Shown here: positions 33,048 to 42,040 of the stretch, piece by piece
How the letters are laid out: every line of letters begins with the position of its first letter
How positions within the stretch are numbered: position 1 is the first letter of the stretch
DNA from: JASHPR01 sp963815375
GTDB taxonomy: Bacteria; Actinomycetota; Actinomycetes; Streptosporangiales; Streptosporangiaceae
Assembly (NCBI GenBank): GCA_963815375.1
Contig: CAWFGX010000005.1
Span: 806,001 to 870,000 of the forward strand
Direction of reading: 5' to 3'
DNA length: 64,000 nt
Program-made: the position numbers and the translations under genes
The notes under the pieces: generated by a model
Database searches by the model: none
What the model was told of the DNA's origin: nothing
The model's input: the letters and a program-made list of their open reading frames with translations, nothing else

Positions 33048-35579
33048 ATGCCGTATCCACACGGGCAGCGCCGCCTGCGGCGCAGTGCCAGCCCGGGGGG
33101 CCGACCCCCCGGAACCCCCCGCCGCAGAGTGCTGAGCAGGCGGACAGGGCTCGGGACACGAACGACCGCGGTCGTCGGGTCCGCTGCGCTGCTGGGCGCA
33201 TTGGGGGTAGCGATACCTGCCAGCGCGGCAGTCGGCCAGGCAGCCCGGCCGGCCAGCGCCAGCCACCAGTCGCCGTCGGGCTGCCATCTCGCCAACGGCA
33301 TCCAGCACGTGGTCCAGATCGGATTCGACAACGTGCACTTCTTCCGGGACAACCCGAACGTGCCCTCCGACCTGGAAATGCTGCCGAACCTGCTGAACTT
33401 CCTCGAGGCGGGCGGCGCGTTCCTGTCGAACAACCACACCCCGCTGATCGCGCACACCGGCGACGACCTGCTGACCACCGCGACCGGCCTGTACGGTGAC
33501 CGGCAGGGCGACCCGATCGCCAACGACTACCGCAGCTATAACACCGACGGCACAACCGACCCGGCCACGGTCTTCACCTACTGGAACGACGCGATCGACG
33601 ACACCGCATCGACGCCGAGCGCGGGCCACGACACCAACCCGAACCTCGTCTACTCCCCGGTGCCGCCGGCCACAGCGCCGAAGCCGGTCACGCCCAGCAC
33701 GGTCACCCCGGCGCCGTGGGTTCCGTACACCGAGGCCGGCTGTAACGTCGGTGAGATCGCCACAGTTAACCAGGAGCTGGAGAACCCCTCGCCGGATCTG
33801 GCCGAGGTGTTCGGCCCGAACTCGCCCGAGGTCGCCCAGCTCAACGCGGACCCCGACCCGTTCAAGGACCCAGAGACCGCGGACTACATCGGCCTGGCCG
33901 TGCACTGCGCCAAGGGCGCAGCGTTCTGCGCCAACGCCGAGGCGGTGAAGTACGGGCAGACGACGCCGTCGCACACCGCAGTGGCCGACCTGCTGCCCGA
34001 TGAGCCCGGCGGCTACAACGGCTACCAGGCGCTGTTCGGCAGCAAGTACATCGCGCCGGAGCTGGGCGCGGGCACTCCGAACGTGACCCATGCCAGCGTG
34101 CCGGTGACCGATGCCAAGGGCAACCTGACCGACGAGTTCGGCAACGAGATCGACGGCGCGTTCCTCACCGACTACCCGGGCTTCCCCGGCTACGACTCGA
34201 TCAACGCGGCCCAGTCGCTGTCCTACGCCGCCGACCTGCTGGAGAACGGCGTGCAGGTCACCAACATCTACATGGCCGACCTGCACGGCAACCAGGACAT
34301 CCCGGGGATGACCGCGTGCGCCAGCGCGCCCGAAGCGCTCGGCAGTGGCAGTGCCTGCTACATCGCTCAGGCGCAGTACTACAACCAGGCCTTCGGGGTG
34401 TTCTTCAAGCGCCTGGCGGCGGACGGCATCACCCCGAAGAACACCCTGTTTGTGGTGAGCTCGGACGAAGGTGACCACGAGGCCGGAGCGAACGTCGGCC
34501 GGGCGATCCAGCCCACGCCGGCCACCTGCGACGGCGCGACGGTCAGCGGCACGACGGTGACCCCGGACACGCTGTGCACCTACCCGAAGGGATCGTTCGG
34601 CGAGCTGGACGGCAACCTGACCGGCCTGCTCAACGAAGAGGAGGGCAGCACCACTCCGTTTACGGTCGAGGCTGACACGGCGCCGGAGTTCTACCTCACC
34701 GGCAACCCCGGCCCGGACACGACCACGGCCAGGAACTTCGAGCGCGCCGTGGGCGGGCTGACGGCAGACGATCCGTACTCCGGCAACGCCAGCCAGCCGC
34801 TTGCTCTGGACCTGGCTGACCCGACCGAGGAGGCGATCCTGCACATGGTCAACGCCGACCCGGCCCGGACACCGACGCTGGCAATGTTCGCCAACCCCGA
34901 CTACTACCTGCAGACGGGGTCGGACACGTGCACCGCATCCGGCATTGGTGGGTGCGTCACGCAGACCGACAGTTTCGCCTGGGACCACGGTGCGTACGCC
35001 GCCGAGATCGACACCAACTACGTTGGGTTCGTCGGCCCCGGGGTGCGCCACCTCGGACTTGACGGCCCGGCCGCCAGCAAGGGAACCACCTCGTCTGGCC
35101 CGGATAGCGGGCTGATCCCAGTGGCCGACATCCACTTCCCGGGCCCGTGGACCGATGAGACTGACATCCGGCCGACGATCATGTACCTGACGGGGCTGCG
35201 GGATAACTACGAGCACGACGGCCGGGTGATCACGCAGATCCTCAGCCACCCGAACAGCGCGCTCGCCACCCCGAGTGTGACCGCACTCGGGGAGTGCTAT
35301 AAGCAGCTCGACTCCAGCGTCGGCGAGTTCGGCGCCGCCACGCTGGAAGCGGACACCAAGGCGCTCGAGAGCAACAGCCCGGGCGACAGCGAGTACCTGT
35401 CCACCGACAAGGCTCTTCGGGGCCTCGAGGTGGCCAGGGACGCACTGGCCGGCCTCGTCAAGGGTGAGCTGGAGGCGGCGGCGTTCGGCAACCGGCCGGT
35501 GCGCTTCGCCAGTGCCCAGCTCTTCGCCTGCCAGAAGCTGATCCAGGGCGCGCAGCACCTGGCGGCCTCGACGAGCTGA
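33048..35579 (+). CDS. large secreted alkaline-phosphatase-superfamily protein
   Basis: 843 residues with an Arg-rich, Tat-like N-terminus (RRRVLSRRTGLGTRTTAVVG), a hydrophobic stretch and a cleavage area near PASAAVGQ. Alkaline-phosphatase-fold ligands are spread as expected: Asp in HVVQIGFDNVHFF, Thr in NNHTPLIAHTGDD, Asp/His in VVSSDEGDHEAG, and His in FAWDHGAYAAEIDTNYVGFV. Probably an exported phosphodiesterase, phospholipase or nucleotide pyrophosphatase; the exact substrate is not visible. RBS GGGGAGGAGA precedes the ATG. A terminator-like stem follows. Confidence 0.78.
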   Translation: MPYPHGQRRLRRSASPGGRPPGTPRRRVLSRRTGLGTRTTAVVGSAALLGALGVAIPASAAVGQAARPASASHQSPSGCHLANGIQHVVQIGFDNVHFFRDNPNVPSDLEMLPNLLNFLEAGGAFLSNNHTPLIAHTGDDLLTTATGLYGDRQGDPIANDYRSYNTDGTTDPATVFTYWNDAIDDTASTPSAGHDTNPNLVYSPVPPATAPKPVTPSTVTPAPWVPYTEAGCNVGEIATVNQELENPSPDLAEVFGPNSPEVAQLNADPDPFKDPETADYIGLAVHCAKGAAFCANAEAVKYGQTTPSHTAVADLLPDEPGGYNGYQALFGSKYIAPELGAGTPNVTHASVPVTDAKGNLTDEFGNEIDGAFLTDYPGFPGYDSINAAQSLSYAADLLENGVQVTNIYMADLHGNQDIPGMTACASAPEALGSGSACYIAQAQYYNQAFGVFFKRLAADGITPKNTLFVVSSDEGDHEAGANVGRAIQPTPATCDGATVSGTTVTPDTLCTYPKGSFGELDGNLTGLLNEEEGSTTPFTVEADTAPEFYLTGNPGPDTTTARNFERAVGGLTADDPYSGNASQPLALDLADPTEEAILHMVNADPARTPTLAMFANPDYYLQTGSDTCTASGIGGCVTQTDSFAWDHGAYAAEIDTNYVGFVGPGVRHLGLDGPAASKGTTSSGPDSGLIPVADIHFPGPWTDETDIRPTIMYLTGLRDNYEHDGRVITQILSHPNSALATPSVTALGECYKQLDSSVGEFGAATLEADTKALESNSPGDSEYLSTDKALRGLEVARDALAGLVKGELEAAAFGNRPVRFASAQLFACQKLIQGAQHLAASTS

Positions 35580-35603
35580 CCGGCAGGCAATTTCCTTCTC
35601 GCC

Positions 35604-35632
35604 ACGGCCGGCCCGCTTCCGGGGCCGGCCGT
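35604..35632 (+). terminator. 11-bp stem-loop after the phosphatase-like gene
   Basis: ACGGCCGGCCC (35604-35614) and GGGCCGGCCGT (35622-35632) are exact complements around a 7-nt loop. It begins 25 nt after the stop codon. No T-run follows. Confidence 0.65.
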
Positions 35633-35716
35633 GCGCATCTCGGCTTGGCCTGCGAGACTTTAGGGAACTCCTGACACCACCGCGTGGGGGCGGCGGGCAG
35701 AGAAGGGACCCTAACG

Positions 35717-36007
35717 ATGGCCGAGTCGGACGGGGCTGTGGAGGTTCGCGGCACGGTCGTGCCCGCACCGGCGAACGGGAGCGATCCCGACGCGATCGTG
35801 GCCCAGATCGAGCGCACCCGGGAGAACCTGGCACAGACCATCGACACGCTCGCGGACCGGGTCAGCCCGTCAGGTAACGCCCGCCGCTTGCGCGAGCGCG
35901 CCCTGGAGACGGCCGGGCGGCCCGAGGTGCGTCTGGCCGCGGTCGCCGTCGGCCTGGCGGTCGTCGGCATCGCCGTTCTGCGGATCTGGGGCCGGCGCAA
36001 GAGGTAG
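35717..36007 (+). CDS. DUF3618 family protein
   Basis: 96 residues from ATG 35717. The conserved block DPDAIVAQIERTRENLAQTI followed by DTLADRVSPSG and a C-terminal membrane helix (LAAVAVGLAVVGIAVLRIWG) with a basic tail are diagnostic of DUF3618. It is a small tail-anchored membrane protein of unknown role, often near phage-shock or envelope genes in actinomycetes. Confidence 0.88.
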   Translation: MAESDGAVEVRGTVVPAPANGSDPDAIVAQIERTRENLAQTIDTLADRVSPSGNARRLRERALETAGRPEVRLAAVAVGLAVVGIAVLRIWGRRKR

Positions 36008-36036
36008 GGCACGCCGCAGGCCGCCGGACGGGCTCG

Positions 36037-37022
36037 TCAGCCCGTCGGCGCTGTCTCGCCTGAACCGCGCACTATGAGGCGGGCCGGGATCTCGGTCCGC
36101 TCGGCCGGGCCACGGTCCCCTCCCAGCCGCCGGAACAGAAGCTCCGCAGCGAGGCGCCCGAGCCGTGCCACGTCCTGCGCCACCACGGTGACGCCGGGGT
36201 TCAGCATGTCCGCCAGCTCGAAGTCATCGAAGCCGACGAACGCCAGGGCCCGGCCCATGGCGGCGAGCGCGCGCAGCGCGGCCACCGAGATCCGGTTGTT
36301 CCCGCAGAACACTGCGGTGACCGGAGCCGAGCCGGCGAGCATGCGGCGCAGTGCCGTTTCGAGGCCTGGCTGGGTCGGGGCCGACTGGGTGACCCATGCG
36401 TCGTCCACTTTCAGCCCGGCGGCGGCCATGGCCTCCCGGTAGCCGCGATGACGCAGCATCGAGGTGTAGATGCGCGGGGAGTCGCCGATGAAGCCGATGC
36501 GCCGGTGCCCAGAGCGGATCAGGTGGCCGACGCCCTCCCGGGCGCCGCCAGCGTTGTCGGTCAGTACCGTGTCGGCCTCGATCATCCGCGCCGGCCGGTC
36601 CACGAACACCGTCGCGATGCCCGCCGCGATCTCAGGGAGCAGGTAGGTGTGATCGTCCGACGCGGGGATCACGATGAGGCCGTCGACCCGGCGGGCGCAG
36701 AACGCCAGGGCGATCTCCCGCTCCCGCGCGGGGTCCTCATCGCTCGACCCGGTGAACAGCACGTAGCCGTGGGCGCGGGCCACGTCCTCCACTGCCCGCG
36801 ACAGCGACGAGTAGAACGGGTCGCCGATGTCCTCCATCACCAGGCCGATGGACGCTGTCTGTCCCTTGCGCAGCACACGCGCGCTGTCGTTGCGACGGAA
36901 GCCCAGCTGCTCGATGGCGGCACGCACCCGTTCAGCCGTGCTCGGCGTGACCCCGGGCTCGTCGTTGACCACCCTGGAGACCGTTTTCAGGGCGACGCCC
37001 GCGTACGCGGCCACGTCCTCCA
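36037..37022 (-). CDS. LacI-family transcriptional regulator (1)
   Basis: 328 residues from ATG 37022 (GGAG ten nt upstream). HTH: MEDVAAYAGVALKTVSRVVN. Effector domain of the periplasmic-sugar-binding type (GLVMEDIGDPFYSSLSRAVE, FVDRPARMIEADTVLTDN, GFIGDSPRIYTSM, FVGFDDFELADML). An in-frame Arg-rich extension upstream (RRRSRPT) could belong to the protein, but the first ATG in that extension lies next to an operator and has no ribosome site. Divergent from the SDR-UxuA-SMP30 operon, which it probably represses. Confidence 0.88.
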
Positions 37023-37228
37023 TCGTGGGCCGGCTCCGGCGCCGGCCGCCAGCCGGGAGGCGGGACGTGCGCTTCGCTGGTCGTCGGTGGCCATTCAGTT
37101 TCCCGTTCTGTGCAGCCAGCCCTGTGGGCCGGCCTGCAAGTGTTGTGTTTGCACAGGTCAGCGTCCTCCTGCCGGTCTCAGGCCGACTGTCGTCACAGCC
37201 AGCGCCGGACGGCAGGGGAAGCATTTGT

Positions 37229-37242
37229 AGACAACGATGTCA
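37229..37242. promoter_or_regulatory. LacI-type operator upstream of the SDR operon
   Basis: AGACAACGATGTCA differs at two positions from the palindrome TGACAACGTTGTCA typical of LacI-family sites with central CG. It lies in the 347-bp gap between regulator 1 and the SDR gene. The same site type recurs at 40641, so regulator 1 is the likely ligand. CATAAC at 37241 could be the overlapping -10 box. Confidence 0.65.
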
Positions 37243-37369
37243 TAACCGTGAGCTGTCCGTCACCTCCCATCCGCCAGACACGGCGAGCACCGCGGCTGTA
37301 AAGGTTAGACGGACGGGGCGAGCGTCTGGTTTCGCTCAGGCAGAGCAGCGAGGGGAAGGACGGGGGCCC

Positions 37370-38194
37370 ATGACGGGCGGCGGGGAGGCGGGCGACCACG
37401 CCGGGAGCGTGGCGCTGGTGACCGGCGCCTCGAGCGGCATAGGCCGGGCGGTCGCCGAGCTGCTGGCCACGCAGGGCGCGTCGGTCGTGGTGTGCTCGGT
37501 GGACTCTGACGAGGCCCGCTCGGTCTCAGACACGATGACGGGGCGGGGCTTCGCGGCGGTGCCTGCCGCCGCTGACGTCCGCGACCAGGACTCGGTCACG
37601 GCAGCGGTGCGGACCGCGGTGGATACATTCGGCTCCCTGGACACCCTGGTCACGTCCGCCGGGATCCAGGCTTACGGGACGGTGACAGGTACCGACGACC
37701 AGACCTGGGACAATGTCTTCGCGGTCAACGTGAAGGGCGTGTTCCTCGCCGCACGGGCCGCGCTGCCGCACCTGCGCCGCAGTCCCAGGGGAGCGATCGT
37801 GATCGTCTCGTCTGTGCAGGCGTTCGCCACGCAGGAAGGGGTGGCGGCCTACGCGGCGAGCAAGGGCGCGCTCAACGCCCTGACCCGGTCGATGGCCGTC
37901 GACGAGGCCGTGCACAACGTGCGGGTCAATGCAGTGTGCCCGGGCTCGGTTGACACCCCCATGCTGCGCCGGTCCGCCGCGCTGTTCAGCGACGGCAGCC
38001 CGGAGGGAGCGCGGCGCGCGATCGAAGAGTGGGGCCGCGCGCACCCGCTGGGCCGGGTAGCACAGCCCGCCGAGGTCGCCGAGGTCGTCAGCTTCCTGGC
38101 CAGTCCCAGGGCCAGCTTCGTGACCGGCGAGGACATCCGCGTCGACGGCGGCCTCCTGGCCGGCGTCCCAGTACACCTCCCGCAGCCTCAGTGA
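37370..38194 (+). CDS. short-chain dehydrogenase/reductase (glucose/uronate dehydrogenase-like)
   Basis: 274 residues from ATG 37370 with AGGGGAAGGA upstream. TGASSGIG cofactor loop, TSAGIQ in place of NNAG, catalytic Ser and YAASK in VSSVQAFATQEGVAAYAASK, and a C-terminal SPRASFVTGEDIRVDGGLL. First of three plus-strand genes followed by a mannonate dehydratase-like and a lactonase-like gene, so a sugar or sugar-acid is the likely substrate. Expected to be controlled by the LacI site at 37229. Confidence 0.9.
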   Translation: MTGGGEAGDHAGSVALVTGASSGIGRAVAELLATQGASVVVCSVDSDEARSVSDTMTGRGFAAVPAAADVRDQDSVTAAVRTAVDTFGSLDTLVTSAGIQAYGTVTGTDDQTWDNVFAVNVKGVFLAARAALPHLRRSPRGAIVIVSSVQAFATQEGVAAYAASKGALNALTRSMAVDEAVHNVRVNAVCPGSVDTPMLRRSAALFSDGSPEGARRAIEEWGRAHPLGRVAQPAEVAEVVSFLASPRASFVTGEDIRVDGGLLAGVPVHLPQPQ

Positions 38195-38274
38195 GCGAGC
38201 CAAAGGGGCGCGGCGCCCCCAAGCGCCCCGGAGGCGAGAGAACACAATGAAGGAGCGAGGAACACAATAAAAAC

Positions 38275-39312
38275 ATGACCATCCAAGTGTCTATGGGTCA
38301 TGTCGAGCGGCTCGACGAGACCGTCATCGCGTTCGCCCGGCAGCTGGGCATACGCGGCGTCCAGCTGCACGCGCCCGCTGATCTGCCGGGCGAGCAGGGC
38401 TACTGGAGCACAGCAGAGCTGCGGGCGCTGCGAGAGCGGTGCCAGGCGGCCGGGCTGGCCGTCGATGGCCTGGAGAACGTGCCCCCGGTGAACTTCACCA
38501 AGATCCAGCGCGGAGAGAGCGGCCGCGACGAGCAGATCGAGAACTATCAGACCACGATCCGCAACATGGCTGACGCGGGGATCTTTCTGCTCGGCTACAA
38601 CTTCCTGCCGACCTACGTCTGGCGGACCGACATGGAGGTCGCCGGGCGGGGCGGTGCGACAGTGACCGCCTTCGACCTGTCCCAGACAGGCGGCGGGAAC
38701 GCACTGGCCGGCTACAAGCTGACGCCTCATGAAGCCCCGGCCGAGCCGATCAGCGCCGAGCAGATGTGGCAGAACCACCAGTACTTCCTCGACGCCGTTC
38801 TGCCGGTCGCTGAGCAGGTTGGCGTACGGCTGGCGCTGCACCCGGACGATCCTCCCGTGGACGTGGCGCTCGGCGGTGCCGCACGCATCTTCACGTCGCC
38901 GCAGTCGCTGGTCAGGGCGTACCAGGCCGCTGGCGACAGCCCCGCGTGGGGGATCGACCTGTGCCTGGGCACTGTGTCGGAGATGGGCGGCGAGCAGGCC
39001 GTCAACGACGTCATCGACTTCTTCGGGCCGCGGGGGCGCATCTGCTACGTGCACTTCCGCGATGTGCAGGGCGTGGTACCGAGTTTCCGCGAGTGCTTCC
39101 TCGGTGAGGGCAACTATGACCCGGCGGCGGTGCTGCGGCGTCTTGCCGGATCCGGCTTCGACGGATTCCTGATTGACGATCACGTGCCCGCGATGGTCGG
39201 AGACGCGGGCACCTGGGGTGACACGTCCTCGGCCGCCTACTGCTCGCGCGGCCGCTCCTACGCGATCGGGTACCTGCAGGGCATGCTGCGGGCGCTGGGC
39301 ATCGGTGAGTAG
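38275..39312 (+). CDS. mannonate dehydratase-like (UxuA family) TIM-barrel enzyme
   Basis: 345 residues. Family signature: GLENVPPVNFTKIQRGESGR, YQTTIRNMADAGIFLLGYNF, LPTYVWRTDMEV, the metal site LALHPDDPP, LCLGTVSEMGG, YVHFRDVQG and GFLIDDHVPAM. UxuA removes water from D-mannonate to give 2-keto-3-deoxygluconate. The stop overlaps the SMP-30 gene by 8 nt. Related aldonate substrates are possible. Confidence 0.88.
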   Translation: MTIQVSMGHVERLDETVIAFARQLGIRGVQLHAPADLPGEQGYWSTAELRALRERCQAAGLAVDGLENVPPVNFTKIQRGESGRDEQIENYQTTIRNMADAGIFLLGYNFLPTYVWRTDMEVAGRGGATVTAFDLSQTGGGNALAGYKLTPHEAPAEPISAEQMWQNHQYFLDAVLPVAEQVGVRLALHPDDPPVDVALGGAARIFTSPQSLVRAYQAAGDSPAWGIDLCLGTVSEMGGEQAVNDVIDFFGPRGRICYVHFRDVQGVVPSFRECFLGEGNYDPAAVLRRLAGSGFDGFLIDDHVPAMVGDAGTWGDTSSAAYCSRGRSYAIGYLQGMLRALGIGE

Positions 39313-40171
39313 CGCCCTGCCGGCCCCGGAGCTCGTGATCAGGGCGGCCGCCGAAACCGGGGAGGGGCCGGTCTGGGACGCCAGGACCGGCGAGCTCGTC
39401 TGGGTGGACATCCCCGCGGGCCTGCTGCACCGCTCCGATGTCTCCACAGGAGCCGACACAGCGACGGCAGCCGGGATGATGCTGGGCGCTGTCGCCGTGG
39501 CCACTGCCGGAGGCTGGGCGGCGGCAGCGGAGGACGGGTTCGGCCTCATCAATGCAGCCGGGCGCTTTGACCTCCTGGACCGGGTGCTGCCCGAGCCCGG
39601 CACGCGCATGAACGACGCCGCGTGCGACAGCCACGGCCGGATGTGGGCAGGCAGCCTGGGCGTTGGCGTGGCGTCCGGTGCCGGTCTGCTGCACTGCTGG
39701 GAGCGCGGGCAGCGATCCCGGGTCGTGCTGCGCGGGCTGACACTGCCCAACGGCATCGCGTGGAGTCTCACCGGACAGCAGATGTACCTCGCGGACAGCT
39801 CGGCCGGGGTTGTCTACGAGTTCGGGTTCGATCCTGACGACGGGCGGCTGGGCCCGCGGCGCGTGCTGATCGAGATCCCGCCGGCCGAGGGCCTGCCTGA
39901 CGGCCTGTGCGCCGACGCGGACGGCTGCCTGTGGCTCGCGGTCTGGGGCGGGTGGCAGGTGCGCAAGTACGACCCGCAGGGGCGCCTGCTTGCCACCGTC
40001 AGCTTCCCCGTCGCGCAGCCGAGCGCCTGCGCTTTCGGCCCGGACACCACCCTGTACGTCACCTCGGCGTGGGAGGGACTTCCCGCGGGCCATGGCCAGG
40101 AGCTTGCCGGGTCGGTCTTCGGGCTCGATGCCAGAGTCCGCGGGGCCGAGGTCGGCACCTTCGGCGGCTGA
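39305..40171 (+). CDS. SMP-30/gluconolactonase family protein
   Basis: 288 residues from GTG 39305. Six-bladed propeller with metal ligands Glu in ETGEGPVWD, Asn in GTRMNDAACDSHGRMWAG, Asn in TLPNGIAWS and Asp in LPDGLCADADGCLWLA. It would open a sugar lactone made by a dehydrogenase, matching the SDR two genes upstream; the acid would then go to the UxuA-like enzyme. Coupled by overlap to that gene. Confidence 0.9.
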   Translation: MSSALPAPELVIRAAAETGEGPVWDARTGELVWVDIPAGLLHRSDVSTGADTATAAGMMLGAVAVATAGGWAAAAEDGFGLINAAGRFDLLDRVLPEPGTRMNDAACDSHGRMWAGSLGVGVASGAGLLHCWERGQRSRVVLRGLTLPNGIAWSLTGQQMYLADSSAGVVYEFGFDPDDGRLGPRRVLIEIPPAEGLPDGLCADADGCLWLAVWGGWQVRKYDPQGRLLATVSFPVAQPSACAFGPDTTLYVTSAWEGLPAGHGQELAGSVFGLDARVRGAEVGTFGG

Positions 40172-40195
40172 CAGTTCCCGCGCTGATGGCCCGCC

Positions 40196-40285
40196 ATCTA
40201 CAACGACAGGAGCGGATCGGTCCAGATCGTCGTCGACCAGGAAGGCTACTTCATCGACTTCATCGACCAGCCTAAGCCGCCGACC
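40196..40285 (+). pseudogene. possible fragment of a cell-surface repeat protein
   Basis: One open stretch reads IYNDRSGSVQIVVDQEGYF followed by IDFIDQP. This resembles the last strand pair (LYN-SGSV-IVDV-GYF) repeated in some secreted actinobacterial proteins. It has no start and runs only about 30 residues. With 40172-40764 holding no other gene, it is best seen as a relic. Low confidence. Confidence 0.3.
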
Positions 40286-40336
40286 ATTTTTCATCGTAAA
40301 CCTCGCAAACGCGACAGTCTGCTTGGTAGCCGGTCC

Positions 40337-40386
40337 GATGAATGCGGGCCTGATGCACACCCGACTACATCAGGCCCGCATTCATC
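40337..40386. terminator. 19-bp perfect inverted repeat, probable bidirectional terminator
   Basis: GATGAATGCGGGCCTGATG (40337-40355) and its exact complement (40368-40386) enclose a 12-nt loop. It lies between the converging SMP-30 and LacI-2 genes, 166 nt behind the former. The stem is unusually long and mixed in composition for a GC-rich terminator, so a mobile-element end or an RNA processing signal are alternatives. Confidence 0.65.
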
Positions 40387-40417
40387 CCTGGCCAGCCCGG
40401 TGCGTCTGGCTAAGCTG

Positions 40418-40600
40418 CGCTGACGGCCGCCCCGCTGCCGCTGAGGCCCGCTGCGCTGACGGCCCGCTGCAGCTGACGGCCCGCTGCCGCTGACGGCCCC
40501 CTGCCGCTGCTGACGGCCGCCCCGCTGACGGCCCGCTGCCGCTGACGGCCGCTGCCGCTGACGGCCCGCTGCCGCTGCCGCTGACGGCCCGCCGCACTAA
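40418..40600. repeat. degenerate tandem array of GCTGACGGCCCGCTGCC
   Basis: About nine copies of GCTGACGGCC in 180 bp, most as a 17-bp unit GCTGACGGCCCGCTGCC or shortened forms of it. No open frame or ribosome site accompanies it. A related array (GCTGACGGTCCGCGCCG) follows the pterin dehydratase gene at 56926. Confidence 0.85.
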
Positions 40601-40620
40601 CCGGCCGCCGCCACGAATGG

Positions 40621-40737
40621 TTGACAGGCCGTTGGTCTCATGACAACGTTGTCGCACAGGAAACAGGCTGATGACATGGCCTGATGACAGGCCCAATCCG
40701 GCAGTTCCGCTCTTGACGTGAGGAGCCGTCACCGATG
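40621..40737 (+). promoter_or_regulatory. orphan LacI operator and promoter with a ribosome site and ATG but no gene
   Basis: TTGACA (40621-40626) is followed by TGACAACGTTGTCG (40641-40654), a near-perfect LacI operator of the same class as that at 37229. At 40720-40737 there is GAGGAG, a 9-nt spacer and ATG. The frame that follows is only the antisense of the LacI-2 gene. This looks like the control region of a lost gene, perhaps part of the SDR/UxuA regulon, joined to LacI-2 by deletion. Confidence 0.6.
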
Positions 40738-40764
40738 ACTGCCCGGGACCGGCAAGGGTCAGTG

Positions 40765-41793
40765 CTACGGCCGGGCCGGCGCGATCTCACCGGAGCCCCT
40801 GATCACCAGCCGGGTTGTCAGGACCACCTCCCGGGGCGGGGAGGTGTCGCCCGCAATCCTGGCGAACAGCAGTTGCGCCGCCGTTGCCCCGAGGAGGACC
40901 GGATCTTGGGCGACGACGGTGACTGGCGGCCTCACCTTGTCGGCCAGGGCGAACTCGTCGAAGCCGACCAGCGCCACGCTGTCCGGGCCGTGCCCGCCAT
41001 CCCTGCTGTGCAGGGCGTCGATCGCGCCCATTGTGATGAGGTCGTTGGTGGTGAACAGCGCCGTGGGCGGGTCGCTGAGGCTCAGCAGTTCGGCCGCATG
41101 CCGGGCCGCCTCCACCCGGCTGCGCTGCCCGTGCCGGACGAGCCGTTGGTCAGGCTCGGCCCCGATCTCACCGAACGCGTCACGGAACCCTGCGTAACGC
41201 TCCTGGATAGTCCAGATGTCCTCGCGGTCGCCCAGGTAGCCGATGCGGCGGTGGCCCTGGTCCAGCAGGTGCCTCACAGCCTTGCGAGCTCCCGCGCGGT
41301 TGTCCACGACCACCCTGTCCACGGGCAGCCCGGGTGCGGGCCGGTCAACACAGACCGCCTTGATGCCACGGGCGAGGTGGTCGGCGAGGAACCGGTGGTT
41401 CCCCTGGACCGGCACCACGATCAGCCCGTCCGCCTGCCGCGCGCAGAATGCGGCGATTACCTCCCGCTCCCGGCGCAGGTTGTCGTTGGAGCTGCCGATC
41501 AGCACTACATAGTTGCGCTGCCGTGCCGCGTCCTCAATCTCCGCCGCCAGCGTGGCGAAGAAGGGATTGGCGAGGTCATCGACAAGCAGGCCGATGGTCT
41601 GCGTGGCCTGGCCTCGGCTGCGCAGCCGCCGCGCGGCCTCGTTGCGCTGGTAGCCGAGCCGGCGTATGGCCCGCTCGACCCGGGCCACTGTCTCCGGGAG
41701 CACCGTCGGCTCGCCGTTGACCACCCGGGAGACCGTCATGGGGCTGACGCCCGCAGCCCGCGCTACATCCCGCATGGTCGGCCGCGTGGTCAC
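40765..41793 (-). CDS. LacI-family transcriptional regulator (2)
   Basis: 342 residues from GTG 41793. HTH: MRDVARAAGVSPMTVSRVVN. Effector domain (GLLVDDLANPFFATLAAEIE, CVDRPAPGLPVDRVVVDN, GYLGDREDIWTIQERYAGFR, LVGFDEFALADKV). Closely similar to regulator 1 in its C-terminal tail (RLVIRGSGE), so the two share ancestry. Divergent from the sugar ABC importer, its probable target. Confidence 0.92.
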   Translation of the reverse strand: MTTRPTMRDVARAAGVSPMTVSRVVNGEPTVLPETVARVERAIRRLGYQRNEAARRLRSRGQATQTIGLLVDDLANPFFATLAAEIEDAARQRNYVVLIGSSNDNLRREREVIAAFCARQADGLIVVPVQGNHRFLADHLARGIKAVCVDRPAPGLPVDRVVVDNRAGARKAVRHLLDQGHRRIGYLGDREDIWTIQERYAGFRDAFGEIGAEPDQRLVRHGQRSRVEAARHAAELLSLSDPPTALFTTNDLITMGAIDALHSRDGGHGPDSVALVGFDEFALADKVRPPVTVVAQDPVLLGATAAQLLFARIAGDTSPPREVVLTTRLVIRGSGEIAPARP

Positions 41794-41973
41794 TGCGCGC
41801 TCCGGTCACGTGATGAGATCGTTACCATAATTTCGCGACCCGTGGCCCCCCGGTGTGCTACCTGCGTGTCGCCGGTCATGGTGGCCACGTTGCCTCCTCT
41901 GCGCAGCGTGTGACCGGCAGCCATTGCGGATCAAGGGTTGGTCCCGGTTTGGCCCCGTCCTCGGGTAACCCTC

Positions 41974-42025
41974 TTGACACGCATCGCAGCTAGCCTGAAG
42001 AATCTTGGCATATGTGAACGTTACC
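41974..42025 (+). promoter_or_regulatory. promoter and operator of the sugar ABC importer operon
   Basis: TTGACA (41974-41979), an 18-bp spacer and AAGAAT (41998-42003) form a promoter. GTGAACGTTACC (42014-42025) lies just after the expected start. The half-site CGTTACCA occurs here and again at 41820-41827, on the same strand, before the divergent LacI-2 gene, which suggests that LacI-2 controls both the importer and itself. Confidence 0.6.
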
Positions 42026-42040
42026 AGGAGATGCGACCGG

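Noticed and set aside
32613..35834. Very long open frame on the minus strand opposite the secreted phosphatase-like gene
   Set aside because: Its composition is typical of a high-G+C antisense shadow, it has no domain pattern, and the plus-strand protein has a signal peptide and catalytic motifs.
40418..40600. CRISPR-like array
   Set aside because: Units are only about 17 bp, contiguous without unique spacers, and degenerate. No cas gene is in the window.
40735..41913. Plus-strand open frame of nearly 1.2 kb starting behind a ribosome site
   Set aside because: It is antisense to LacI-2 over its whole length and shows no protein-like pattern; only its start region was kept, as a vestigial control region.
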